This document shows, one piece after another, positions 7,815-14,816 of a stretch of 33,442 nt of DNA (its first letter is position 1; the number at the start of each line of letters is the position of its first letter). A model generated the notes under the pieces. It searched no databases. It was not told where the DNA came from and saw nothing but the letters and a program-made list of their open reading frames with translations. The stretch spans positions 1 to 33,442 of the forward strand of contig DUNI01000110.1 of assembly GCA_012839445.1 (NCBI GenBank), given 5' to 3'. Source of the DNA: Bacillota bacterium. Its GTDB lineage: Bacteria > Bacillota > DTU030 > DUMP01. The translations under genes and the position numbers were made by a program.

Positions 7815-8930
7815 TTACATTGCTTTTTCTACCGCTGCTTTCGGTTTAGCAAAAATCATTCTGCCGGCTGCCGTCTGTAGCACACTGGTCACCAGCACCC
7901 CAATGGTCTCGCCAATATGACGACGTCCACCGTCTATAACAATCATAGTGCCATCGTCCAAGTAAGCTACCCCTTGGCCAGTTTCCTTGCCATCTTTAAT
8001 CACATGCACTACCATTTCTTCGCCCGGTAAAACAACTGGTTTCACAGCATTAGCCAGCTCGTTAAGATTCAATACCTGAACACCCTGAAGTTCAGCCACT
8101 TTGTTCAGATTATAGTCGTTGGTAAGGATCTTACCCTTTAGATCCTGGCAAATACGCAGCAATTTGGAATCTACTTCAACCACATCATCATAATCCCTAT
8201 CGGAAATAATAACTTCTACATCCAATTCCTTTTGAATGCGGTTCAAAATATCTAAGCCTCGACGTCCTCGGTTCCGCTTGAGGGTATCCGACGAATCCGC
8301 AATATGACGCAGCTCCTGAAGAACAAAGTTAGGTATCACGAGCGGGCCTTCTAAGAAACCGCTTTTGACCACGTCGGCAATCCGTCCGTCAATAATTACA
8401 CTGGTATCTAAAACCTTAGGTGCAATTGCTCTGCCTTCCGGTTGTTCAGACGTCTTGTCCTTATCTTTATCACGGCCAAAACGTGGTAGTGCAGCTATAA
8501 ATCCCCATAGATCTTCTTTTTTCTTTACAGCTACATTCATGCCTACATAACCAAAAGCGATAATGGCCAGCACCGGAATAAACGGCCCTACCACCGGTAA
8601 GCGTCCAAAAGGCAAGCTAACTAAATTACCAATAAGTAAACCGGCTAATAAGCCTGCAAAACCGGCAACAATATCCGTAGTCGGCATCCTCTGCAGCCGG
8701 CACTCAATCCACTCCATTAACTTACTGAGTCGTCCAATTATAGGGGGAGCAAGAAAATAAAAAATAATTCCACCGGTAATCCCACCAAACACCAGCAAGC
8801 TAATATAAATCGATGCACTTAGGGTGATACCTAAGACCGTAGTCAACACAGGGACACCAATTAGCGCCAGTTCGTACCCAACGAAGATGCCCAAAAGTGC
8901 AAGGAAAGCCTGCATAAGTCCCCTAAACAC
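7815..8930 (-). CDS. PIN/TRAM domain membrane protein (YacL family)
   Basis: Integral membrane protein of about 371 residues, matching B. subtilis YacL (366 from memory). Four hydrophobic segments occupy roughly the first 130 residues. A PIN nuclease-like domain follows, with acidic residues in [22 protein letters not shown] and [10 protein letters not shown]-terminal TRAM domain ends with a [12 protein letters not shown] stretch. The function in bacteria is not settled; a ribonuclease role is inferred from the PIN fold. I place the start at GTG 8930, which has GGAAAGGGGG 8 bases upstream. The open frame extends to 9011, but that extension contains a promoter (8964-8993) and has no hydrophobic character. 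Confidence 0.93.
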   Translation of the reverse strand: MFRGLMQAFLALLGIFVGYELALIGVPVLTTVLGITLSASIYISLLVFGGITGGIIFYFLAPPIIGRLSKLMEWIECRLQRMPTTDIVAGFAGLLAGLLIGNLVSLPFGRLPVVGPFIPVLAIIAFGYVGMNVAVKKKEDLWGFIAALPRFGRDKDKDKTSEQPEGRAIAPKVLDTSVIIDGRIADVVKSGFLEGPLVIPNFVLQELRHIADSSDTLKRNRGRRGLDILNRIQKELDVEVIISDRDYDDVVEVDSKLLRICQDLKGKILTNDYNLNKVAELQGVQVLNLNELANAVKPVVLPGEEMVVHVIKDGKETGQGVAYLDDGTMIVIDGGRRHIGETIGVLVTSVLQTAAGRMIFAKPKAAVEKAM

Positions 8931-8963
8931 CTGGCACACCCCCTTTCCACCTCTTACTTTTAC

Positions 8964-8993
8964 AGTATAACGTACCTGATCATCTCTTGGCAA
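8964..8993 (-). promoter_or_regulatory. Promoter of the PIN/TRAM gene
   Basis: On the minus strand TTGCCA (8988-8993) and TATACT (8964-8969) are 18 bases apart, 34 bases upstream of GTG 8930. It lies within the longer open frame and argues against the upstream start. Confidence 0.65.
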
Positions 8994-9110
8994 TGGATGG
9001 TTCGTCCCCAACTCTCTTTTTTCAGGTATTACTTTCTAGTATAATCGAGTAGATGGATTAATAAACCCCGATAAACTCATAGTATCAAATATGCTGGCAG
9101 CCGTAATAAA

Positions 9111-9141
9111 GCAAAAGGCGGTCAGAGCTCTGCTGACCACC
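9111..9141 (-). terminator. Rho-independent terminator after carD
   Basis: A 9-bp stem (9133-9141 with 9117-9125, one G-U pair) with a 7-base loop, followed on the minus strand by a T-rich tract. It begins four bases after the carD stop codon. Confidence 0.8.
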
Positions 9142-9144
9142 GAT

Positions 9145-9624
9145 CTAGATTGCAGCTAACCGGTCTACAAGGTTTTCAGCCTCTTCCTCGTCGAGATCTT
9201 TGGCCAAAGCCAGCTCGCTCACTAAAATCTGCCGGGCACTATCGAGCATTTTCTTTTCACCACTGGAGAGACCTTTTTCCATATCCCGCTGTATTAGATT
9301 ACGCACCACTTCGGCCACCTCAAATGCACTGCCGCTTTTTATTTTCTCCATATTGGCCCGATAGCGGCGGTTCCAGTTGTTAGACATTTTGGTGCTTTCG
9401 CTGCGTAATATATCCAGCACTTTATCTGCGTCCTCGGCTGACATGACCTGCCTTAGTCCCACCTCTTCAGTTGAATCCGTAGGCACCATCACCCTCATGT
9501 CTCCGATTGGCATTCGCATAATGTAGTACTGGCGTTTTTCCCCTAAAAATTCCCGTTCTTCGATGACTTCAATCACCCCAGCTCCGTGCATGGGGTAGAC
9601 CACCTTGTCGCCTACTTTGAACAT
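9145..9624 (-). CDS. CarD/CdnL-family RNA polymerase-binding regulator
   Basis: About 159 residues. The N-terminal RNA polymerase-interaction (Tudor-like) domain begins FKVGDKVVYPMHGAGVIEVI, with YYIMRMPIGDMRVMVP after it. An all-helical C-terminal DNA-binding domain ends in a leucine- and glutamate-rich helix. CarD/CdnL proteins stabilise the open promoter complex at rRNA and other promoters. ATG 9624 follows GGGAGGCGG at good spacing; the frame could extend 15 bases to a GTG inside that site. Two strong tandem promoters precede it. It neighbours the PIN/TRAM gene and is divergent from an unknown gene. Confidence 0.95.
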   Translation of the reverse strand: MFKVGDKVVYPMHGAGVIEVIEEREFLGEKRQYYIMRMPIGDMRVMVPTDSTEEVGLRQVMSAEDADKVLDILRSESTKMSNNWNRRYRANMEKIKSGSAFEVAEVVRNLIQRDMEKGLSSGEKKMLDSARQILVSELALAKDLDEEEAENLVDRLAAI

Positions 9625-9657
9625 AGATCCGCCTCCCACAAACTACAATACATATAG

Positions 9658-9722
9658 ATGTTAGCACAACGAAAGGGTCGTGTCAAGATTTAAATTATAT
9701 CACAGGCCCTAAAGTGTGTCAA
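9658..9722 (-). promoter_or_regulatory. Tandem promoters of carD
   Basis: The distal promoter is a full consensus match: TTGACA (9717-9722), 17 bases, TATAAT (9694-9699). The proximal one is TTGACA (9681-9686), 17 bases, TAACAT (9658-9663). Both point to carD, implying strong vegetative expression. Confidence 0.85.
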
Positions 9723-9730
9723 TTGATAAC

Positions 9731-9748
9731 ACAGGGTATAAACCCTGT
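9731..9748. promoter_or_regulatory. Dyad between the divergent carD and plus-strand promoters
   Basis: ACAGGG and CCCTGT form perfect 6-bp arms around TATAAA. It lies between the outermost -35 of carD and the -35 of the divergent gene. Three GGTA units at 7-base intervals (9755, 9762, 9769) follow. Possible operator; no regulator is identified. Confidence 0.4.
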
Positions 9749-9783
9749 CTAAAAGGTATTTGGTAACTGGTATGAAACCTGCG

Positions 9784-9812
9784 TTGACACATGGCCGAGC
9801 CAAAGATATAAT
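9784..9812 (+). promoter_or_regulatory. Consensus sigma-A promoter of the plus-strand gene
   Basis: TTGACA (9784-9789), 17 bases, TATAAT (9807-9812), a perfect match to the vegetative consensus. It ends 23 bases before the start codon and overlaps no other gene. Confidence 0.9.
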
Positions 9813-9835
9813 GGGCTCAAGGAAGGGGTGGGGCC

Positions 9836-10237
9836 TTGGGCATGAAGGATCTCATCTGTTTGGAATTTCAAGATTCCGTAAGTAAATGTCTTTTGCGACA
9901 CCGAAGTATTTTAGATGTTCTATCGAAGCTTCAAGAAGCTACCGCTCGGACAAACCGAGCCGTAGCTAAAAGCGTAACCTGCTGCGGATGTATCGAAATC
10001 CAAGGAAGTAAACAACGCATCCCAGCTGAAGCTAGTTTAGGTGAAGCAGATCGTTTTCTTTCCACCCACTTGGAAGGTGAGTTGTGTGTCAACTGCCGTG
10101 AACAAGTGGAGGAAGAACTTGGCACTATTCTTTTTTACTTAGCCGGGCTATGTAACCTATTGGACATCAGTCTTTACGATCTACTGGTTAAAGAGCAGAA
10201 GAAACTATATTCATTAGGTCCTTTTACTTTAAGCTAA
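9836..10237 (+). CDS. Conserved hypothetical protein, Cys-containing, helical
   Basis: 133 residues, the only plus-strand gene in the window. I do not recognise a characterised function. The N-terminal half reads LLRHRSILDVLSKLQEATAR followed by a CCGC cluster near residues 49-52. A second pair, CVNC, lies near residues 83-86, so metal binding is possible. The C-terminal part (EELGTILFYLAGLCNLLDIS) is helical and faintly resembles the MazG-like nucleotide pyrophosphohydrolase pattern, which is inference only. A consensus promoter and a GGAAGGGG site support it. The start may be TTG 9836 or ATG 9842. It is divergent from carD and ends in a strong palindromic hairpin. Confidence 0.85.
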   Translation: MGMKDLICLEFQDSVSKCLLRHRSILDVLSKLQEATARTNRAVAKSVTCCGCIEIQGSKQRIPAEASLGEADRFLSTHLEGELCVNCREQVEEELGTILFYLAGLCNLLDISLYDLLVKEQKKLYSLGPFTLS

Positions 10238-10241
10238 TACC

Positions 10242-10279
10242 TATAAGAAACGCCTGGGAATTCCCAGGTATTTCTTATA
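10242..10279. terminator. Palindromic hairpin after the plus-strand gene
   Basis: A 38-base near-perfect palindrome with core CCTGGGAATTCCCAGG (10253-10268) and outer arms TATAAGAAA (10242-10250) and TTTCTTATA (10271-10279). It lies 4 bases past the stop codon. It lacks a long T-run but could end transcripts from both convergent genes, this one and feoA. Confidence 0.65.
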
Positions 10280-10400
10280 TCTAGACCAACCACTCATAGC
10301 CTGTACTTAAATAAGTCTAAAGGAATAACAGTTATTATATTCGCTATAAGTAGGTAATTTCCTGCCGACACCTTGGTTTCCATCATTATTAGTTACATAT

Positions 10401-10688
10401 TTATATAACATGGTCTTGATCCACTTCAATTAGTTGAGCCACAGTTTTGTCCAAGGCCAACACCGTCTCCCCTACTTTTAGCACCAAGCTGGGAAACCGC
10501 TGCAATAAGGTCAGCTTTGTTCCCGGTAACACTCCTAAGCTCATAAGCTTATTTAAGTGCTCCGGAGAGGTAGCGCTTAAGGTTTTGACTACAGCCTCCT
10601 CAGCTGGCCTCATATCCACTACTGTCTTCATTCTACTTCTTTCTTGACGATGCCTTTCTTGGCGTCGTCCAGGTCCTAACCCTAACAT
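10401..10688 (-). CDS. feoA: FeoA-family protein
   Basis: SH3-like small cytosolic partner of the FeoB ferrous iron transporter, 95 residues. The FeoA core runs from about residue 21 to the end: HLNKLMSLGVLPGTKLTLLQ, then LVLKVGETVLALDKTVAQ. The first ~20 residues are basic and unusual for FeoA, and an internal ATG at residue 20 is possible. However, AAGGAAGGAG stands 9 bases before ATG 10688 and favours the longer form. It lies 35 bases downstream of the FeoB membrane part. The usual order is feoA before feoB; here it comes last. Confidence 0.9.
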   Translation of the reverse strand: MLGLGPGRRQERHRQERSRMKTVVDMRPAEEAVVKTLSATSPEHLNKLMSLGVLPGTKLTLLQRFPSLVLKVGETVLALDKTVAQLIEVDQDHVI

Positions 10689-10723
10689 TGGTCAGGACTC
10701 CTTCCTTTGAAATGTCGTTATTC

Positions 10724-12178
10724 TCATACCAGTCCCAATGCTATAAGGATAATATTTAAGAAAAAGCCGGCCCCAAAAGCAAACGGGAAAATAAAGCCTG
10801 CCATAGCCAAAGCTGTAACCGGCCCGCGTTCTTTCATCATTATTGAAAACTGGGCAATACAGGGAACAAACAGAGTCAATGTAGCTGCCGCCACCACCAA
10901 TTGTCTGGTGGTAAGAAGCTCCTGGGCTACTAAATCGTATAGACCTGCTGCTCCATAGTCTCGGCGGAAAAACCCAAATAAAAACATGGCTCCGGCCTCA
11001 TAGGGAAGGCCTATGAAAGTCACTAATCTACCCAAACCGGACACAGCATAATCAAATAAGCCGGTGATTTTTCCTAACCAAATTAGAACACTAGATAGTA
11101 CAAACATAGGCATTATTTCAAAGAAATACCACTGCACACGAGTCAAGGTTTTGGTAAGCACATTCCCTAATTGGGGTATGCGCAGCGGTGGCACCTCCAT
11201 ATAAAAGGTCGGACTTTGTCCGGGTAAAACTTGAGCTGCCAAATACCCCACCATGAGAAAAATTAAAAGTACAAAAGTAATCCAGATTACTAACGCCAAC
11301 GGTTTTCTCGAAAGCAACGAGAGAATTACACCTAGCTGAGCCGAACATGGTACCGCCAGTGCTAATAACAAGGTGGCAATAACCCGTTCTCTCTTGGTCT
11401 CCAAAGTACGCGTCACCAGCGTAGCCATGGAAGAGCAACCAAGCCCCAACGTAAGTGGTATTACCGCCCGACCTGAGAGCCCTATGACCTTACATAATCG
11501 ATCCACCAACAATGCTAACCGTGGCAGATAACCGCTGTCTTCTATTAGTGAGAATACAAGAAAAAAACAACCCACAATAGGAAGTATGATGGCTATTGCA
11601 TATCGTAATCCTAAAGTAATAATGCCGTATTCATGGGCCAGCAAATCTTGAATTATCGGCCAGGGAATATATTCTCTTACCAACGCATTAACCCAAGGAT
11701 TCAAATAGCCCTGAAATATGGTGCCCTCTATATAATCTACTACCGTGCCGGCACCAAAAACACCTACAAAACGGTAGAGGGCAAAGTACAATACCAAGAA
11801 AAGTACCGGTATCCCCATCGGCAAACGCATGGTAAGTTCCCCTAGAACATCTAACCACGTTTCACGTCGGAGTCTCTCTTTTATTACCACATCTTGAATC
11901 AGTTTGCTACCGGTCTTCTGTCGGCTTACAGCCACCACGTAGCTAATGGGCTTCGGGCTTAGGCTCCGAACTTCTTCTACCGTGGCATCAATTAGGCCCC
12001 AACGATCTCTACCTTCTTTTTTGCGGACCAAGACTGCAATATCTTGATCCCCCTGTAACAACAACATAGCAATAGAGTAACGCGACAGAGCGTAGTGGCC
12101 TCGCATAAGTCCGGTAATTTTTACAGCTCCCTGTTGTAACCACAGGGGATAGTCGATTTTAGGCCGCTGTGCGGACAA
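10724..12178 (-). CDS. FeoB-type ferrous iron permease, membrane part
   Basis: 484 residues with about 8-10 hydrophobic segments and two gate/nucleoside-recognition repeats. The conserved FeoB features are ALLVDRLCKVIGLSGRAVIP, LGLGCSSMATLVTRTLETKR, ALAVPCSAQLGVI and LTLFVPCIAQFSIMMKERG. The cysteines of the GCSS, PCSAQ and PCIAQ motifs that line the proposed pore are all present. It lacks the G domain, which is encoded by the gene immediately upstream in a different frame, overlapping by 20 bases. The start is TTG 12178 with AGGTGG just before it, consistent with translational coupling. The first 70 residues are a soluble linker before the membrane region. Confidence 0.92.
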   Translation of the reverse strand: MSAQRPKIDYPLWLQQGAVKITGLMRGHYALSRYSIAMLLLQGDQDIAVLVRKKEGRDRWGLIDATVEEVRSLSPKPISYVVAVSRQKTGSKLIQDVVIKERLRRETWLDVLGELTMRLPMGIPVLFLVLYFALYRFVGVFGAGTVVDYIEGTIFQGYLNPWVNALVREYIPWPIIQDLLAHEYGIITLGLRYAIAIILPIVGCFFLVFSLIEDSGYLPRLALLVDRLCKVIGLSGRAVIPLTLGLGCSSMATLVTRTLETKRERVIATLLLALAVPCSAQLGVILSLLSRKPLALVIWITFVLLIFLMVGYLAAQVLPGQSPTFYMEVPPLRIPQLGNVLTKTLTRVQWYFFEIMPMFVLSSVLIWLGKITGLFDYAVSGLGRLVTFIGLPYEAGAMFLFGFFRRDYGAAGLYDLVAQELLTTRQLVVAAATLTLFVPCIAQFSIMMKERGPVTALAMAGFIFPFAFGAGFFLNIILIALGLV

Positions 12179-12719
12179 GTTCAGCCACCTTCTTTCTTAA
12201 GTTTGCCATGCCTTCATTTAACACAGCCGCTGCCGCCACCACCGGTATTCCTAACCGTTGGCTCAGCAGATCACAATCTAGCCTTAAACCGATTCGGCGC
12301 GCTTCGTCCATCATGTTTATCAGTAAGATTAACGGCATCTCTGCTTCTATAAGCTGCAACGTCAGCGACAGCATACGCTCTAAATTACAAGCGTCCACCA
12401 CATGTATCACAACGCTGGGCTGTTCTTGTAATAACAGTTGTCGAGCCACTTTTTCTTCCTCTGTGATGGGCAACAGAGAATACATACCCGGAGTATCCAC
12501 CACCTCCATTTCTTCTTGAATAAAATACCCGCGTCCCCTGGCAACCTCTACGGTGGTACCGGGGTAATTGGATACCGTCACATAGAGCCCGGTCAAGCGG
12601 TTAAAAACCACACTCTTGCCTACATTGGGATTTCCCACCAGTACTGCCTTTCTTAAGGGAGACTGTCTTAGATTCTTTTTTGTTGATTTCTCCTTCTGCC
12701 AAAAGTAAAACCGGCGCAT
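12159..12719 (-). CDS. FeoB-type small GTPase domain, stand-alone
   Basis: 186 residues carrying only the FeoB G domain. Motifs visible: G1 GNPNVGKS, a G2 threonine in YPGTTVEVARG, G3 DTPGMYSL and G4 NMMDE. The short basic N-terminus replaces nothing in the family. In most bacteria this domain is fused to the permease. Here the reading frame ends after the helical region of the G domain, and the permease begins in another frame with its own start codon. GGAGGGG stands 6 bases before the ATG. First gene of the feoB-feoA unit. A TAACAA-G-TTGTTA dyad near 12743-12755 precedes it. Confidence 0.92.
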   Translation of the reverse strand: MRRFYFWQKEKSTKKNLRQSPLRKAVLVGNPNVGKSVVFNRLTGLYVTVSNYPGTTVEVARGRGYFIQEEMEVVDTPGMYSLLPITEEEKVARQLLLQEQPSVVIHVVDACNLERMLSLTLQLIEAEMPLILLINMMDEARRIGLRLDCDLLSQRLGIPVVAAAAVLNEGMANLRKKVAELVRTAA

Positions 12720-12821
12720 TGCATCCCCTCCGCTGACAATAACAACTTGTTAATATATATGTCCGCCTTTGGGCAACAATCATTAAGGATATAACACCGT
12801 TAAGAACCTTTATGGGCATAG

Positions 12822-12864
12822 AAAAACCACGGAACTAAAAAGAGTCCCGTGGTTGAATTTTTTT
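12822..12864. terminator. Bidirectional terminator-like hairpin between the RseC-like gene and feoB
   Basis: Arms 12825-12836 and 12843-12854 pair over 12 bp with one wobble (AACCACGG with CCGTGGTT at the base). There are five A residues on one side and seven T residues on the other. On the minus strand it follows the RseC-like gene and separates it from the iron transport genes. Confidence 0.85.
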
Positions 12865-12883
12865 GGCCTAACAAAAGCCAAAT

Positions 12884-13324
12884 TTAGAGCACCCGCTCCA
12901 CCGAAGACAAGAAACGTCGGTCTTGCTCTAAGCTCTTATTTTTCCATCGCAGGAGCAAATAGGCTACCCCGAGAAAAACAGCGCCGAAAATAATACTGCC
13001 TCCTTGCTCACTGACCCCAATACGAGGCCCCTGCCAATGTCCTAAGAAAGCTCCGGTAATAAATGAAATCAAGGGCACCATATAAGCCCACACCGCCGCT
13101 AGGATAACACTGTTAGCCGGTGCTGATAGTTCCACCGTCTGTCCTATCGTTGCCTGGGCCGAGTTTAATGCCTCCACAATAATCTCCTTGGGCGGTTCCA
13201 GAACACTTCTTGCCCGCTGCTCCTGTTCGGAGCAGCGACCGCAATGGTTACAAGCTGTGGTTCGGCACACTTTTACCTTAGCCCTGTCGCCACATGTTTC
13301 TACTACCACGCCTATCCGACGCAT
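12884..13324 (-). CDS. SoxR-reducing system RseC/MucC family membrane protein
   Basis: 146 residues. The N-terminal domain holds four cysteines in CRTTACNHCGRC (residues ~20-31) plus one earlier in VVETCGD, likely binding a metal or Fe-S cluster. Two hydrophobic segments (VILAAVWAYMVPLISFITGA and IIFGAVFLGVAYLLL) follow. RseC proteins act with Rnf-type complexes in reducing SoxR or modulate sigma-E signalling in proteobacteria; the role in Firmicutes is unknown. It begins 30 bases after radA and is followed by a terminator, so it may be the last gene of the clpC operon. It occupies the position where B. subtilis has disA. Confidence 0.9.
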   Translation of the reverse strand: MRRIGVVVETCGDRAKVKVCRTTACNHCGRCSEQEQRARSVLEPPKEIIVEALNSAQATIGQTVELSAPANSVILAAVWAYMVPLISFITGAFLGHWQGPRIGVSEQGGSIIFGAVFLGVAYLLLRWKNKSLEQDRRFLSSVERVL

Positions 13325-13354
13325 ATACTCACCCTCTCCCTAAATCTGCTGTTA

Positions 13355-14716
13355 CTATCGTGGCAAAGCTATATCCAGGGCCTGGGACACGCTCTCCACA
13401 CCAAGTATAACGGATTTTGACTCTGCCGGCATGCTTTTGGCCTGCCTTTGGGGTACCAATATCTGGTGAAAGCCCAGCGACACGCTCTCTTTCAATCGCG
13501 CTCTTAAATGAGCTACACTTAATACCTCGCCGGTAAGCCCAATTTCACCGGCAGCCACACAGGTTCTTAAGGGTGCTCGGTTCCAAAAGCTGGAGGCGAT
13601 AGCCAAAGCCAAACCTAAGTCGGCAGCAGGATCATCCAGGCGCACTCCACCGGCCACATTAGCATAGACATCAAATGTAGCCAGGGGCAGCCCGGCCCGT
13701 TTTTCAAGCACTGCCAAGAGGGTAAGCAATCTACTAAGATCCACCCCACGGCCTACACGCCGTGGCGGTCCGCCAGCGGCGGGACTTACTAGTGCCTGTA
13801 CTTCCACTAGTAACGGCCGCGTCCCCTGGGTAGTGGCCACCACTACAGCCCCTGGAACAGGTTTAGTACGGTCGCTCAAAAAAAGCTGTGACGGATTAGT
13901 TACTTCTTTTAGACCGGACTGCTCCATGGTAAAAACAGCAATTTCATTAGTGGAGCCAAACCGGTTTTTCACTGCCCTTAGGATTCTATAAGCGCTCTTA
14001 CCTTCCCCTTCGAAGTAAAGCACTGTATCCACCATGTGCTCCAGGAGACGCGGACCAGCCAAGGCACCTTGCTTAGTCACATGTCCGGCAATAAATGTGC
14101 TTACTCCGTGTCCTTTAGCCAAATCAAGCAGTGCTGCCGTGCACTCCCTTATTTGGGCAATACTTCCCGGGGGTGAAGAACTGGTAGATAAAGACATGGT
14201 TTGAATGGAATCGATCACCAGTAAGAAGGGGCCTACTTCACGTACAGCTTCTTGCACCCGGTTTAGATCTGTTTCCGGCAACAATAGAAGTCGTTCAGTT
14301 ACTGCCCCCAGTCTCTCTGCCCGTAACCGAATTTGACGGGCCGATTCTTCTCCTGATACATAAAGAACCACGCCTCGCTCACGAGCCAAAGAGGCCGCTA
14401 ACGACAGTAACAAAGTAGACTTTCCGATGCCGGGATCTCCGCCTACCAAGACTAAGGATGCCGGTACAATACCGCCGCCAAGCACCCGGTCCAGCTCCGC
14501 TGAACCGGTACCCATGCGCCTAATATCTTCACTGGTAATAGCAGTAATGGGTTCCGGCCGGACAGTAGAAACAGGCGCAGCTCGCCGTGGAGCTTGGGCC
14601 TCCTGTCTTTCTTCTATCAAACTATTCCAGGCACCGCAATCCGGGCACCGTCCCAGCCACCTGTAGGCTATATAGCCACACTCCTGGCAACGAAAAGCTA
14701 CCTTATCCCGTGCCAC
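13355..14716 (-). CDS. radA: DNA repair protein RadA (Sms)
   Basis: 453-residue RecA-like helicase that promotes branch migration in recombination repair. In order: N-terminal zinc finger (CQECG...CPDCG), Walker A GGDPGIGKST near residue 95, Walker B LLVIDSIQ, the RadA-specific KNRFGSTNE motif near residue 253, and the Lon protease-like C-terminal domain (DVYANVAGGVRLDDPAADL). It starts with GTG after GGGAGAGG. It follows clpC by 100 bases, the usual order in Firmicutes. The normal downstream partner disA is not present. Confidence 0.97.
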   Translation of the reverse strand: MARDKVAFRCQECGYIAYRWLGRCPDCGAWNSLIEERQEAQAPRRAAPVSTVRPEPITAITSEDIRRMGTGSAELDRVLGGGIVPASLVLVGGDPGIGKSTLLLSLAASLARERGVVLYVSGEESARQIRLRAERLGAVTERLLLLPETDLNRVQEAVREVGPFLLVIDSIQTMSLSTSSSPPGSIAQIRECTAALLDLAKGHGVSTFIAGHVTKQGALAGPRLLEHMVDTVLYFEGEGKSAYRILRAVKNRFGSTNEIAVFTMEQSGLKEVTNPSQLFLSDRTKPVPGAVVVATTQGTRPLLVEVQALVSPAAGGPPRRVGRGVDLSRLLTLLAVLEKRAGLPLATFDVYANVAGGVRLDDPAADLGLALAIASSFWNRAPLRTCVAAGEIGLTGEVLSVAHLRARLKESVSLGFHQILVPQRQAKSMPAESKSVILGVESVSQALDIALPR

Positions 14717-14816
14717 TATTCCTCTCCCTTTCTTGCTTTAATCTTCCTTTATCCCAGTTCGGAAAAAGTAACCGCCGGCACCCTTCCAGGCCCGGCGGCC
14801 GTGCCCATTTCTTGGT

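Noticed and set aside
11118-11438. 106-codon frame within feoB
   Set aside because: Shadow frame inside a clearly conserved permease, without ribosome binding site or recognisable content.
12720-12820. Fur or DtxR box upstream of feoB
   Set aside because: Only a partial TAATGAT and a TAACAA-G-TTGTTA dyad are present; neither matches the iron-regulator consensus well enough to call.
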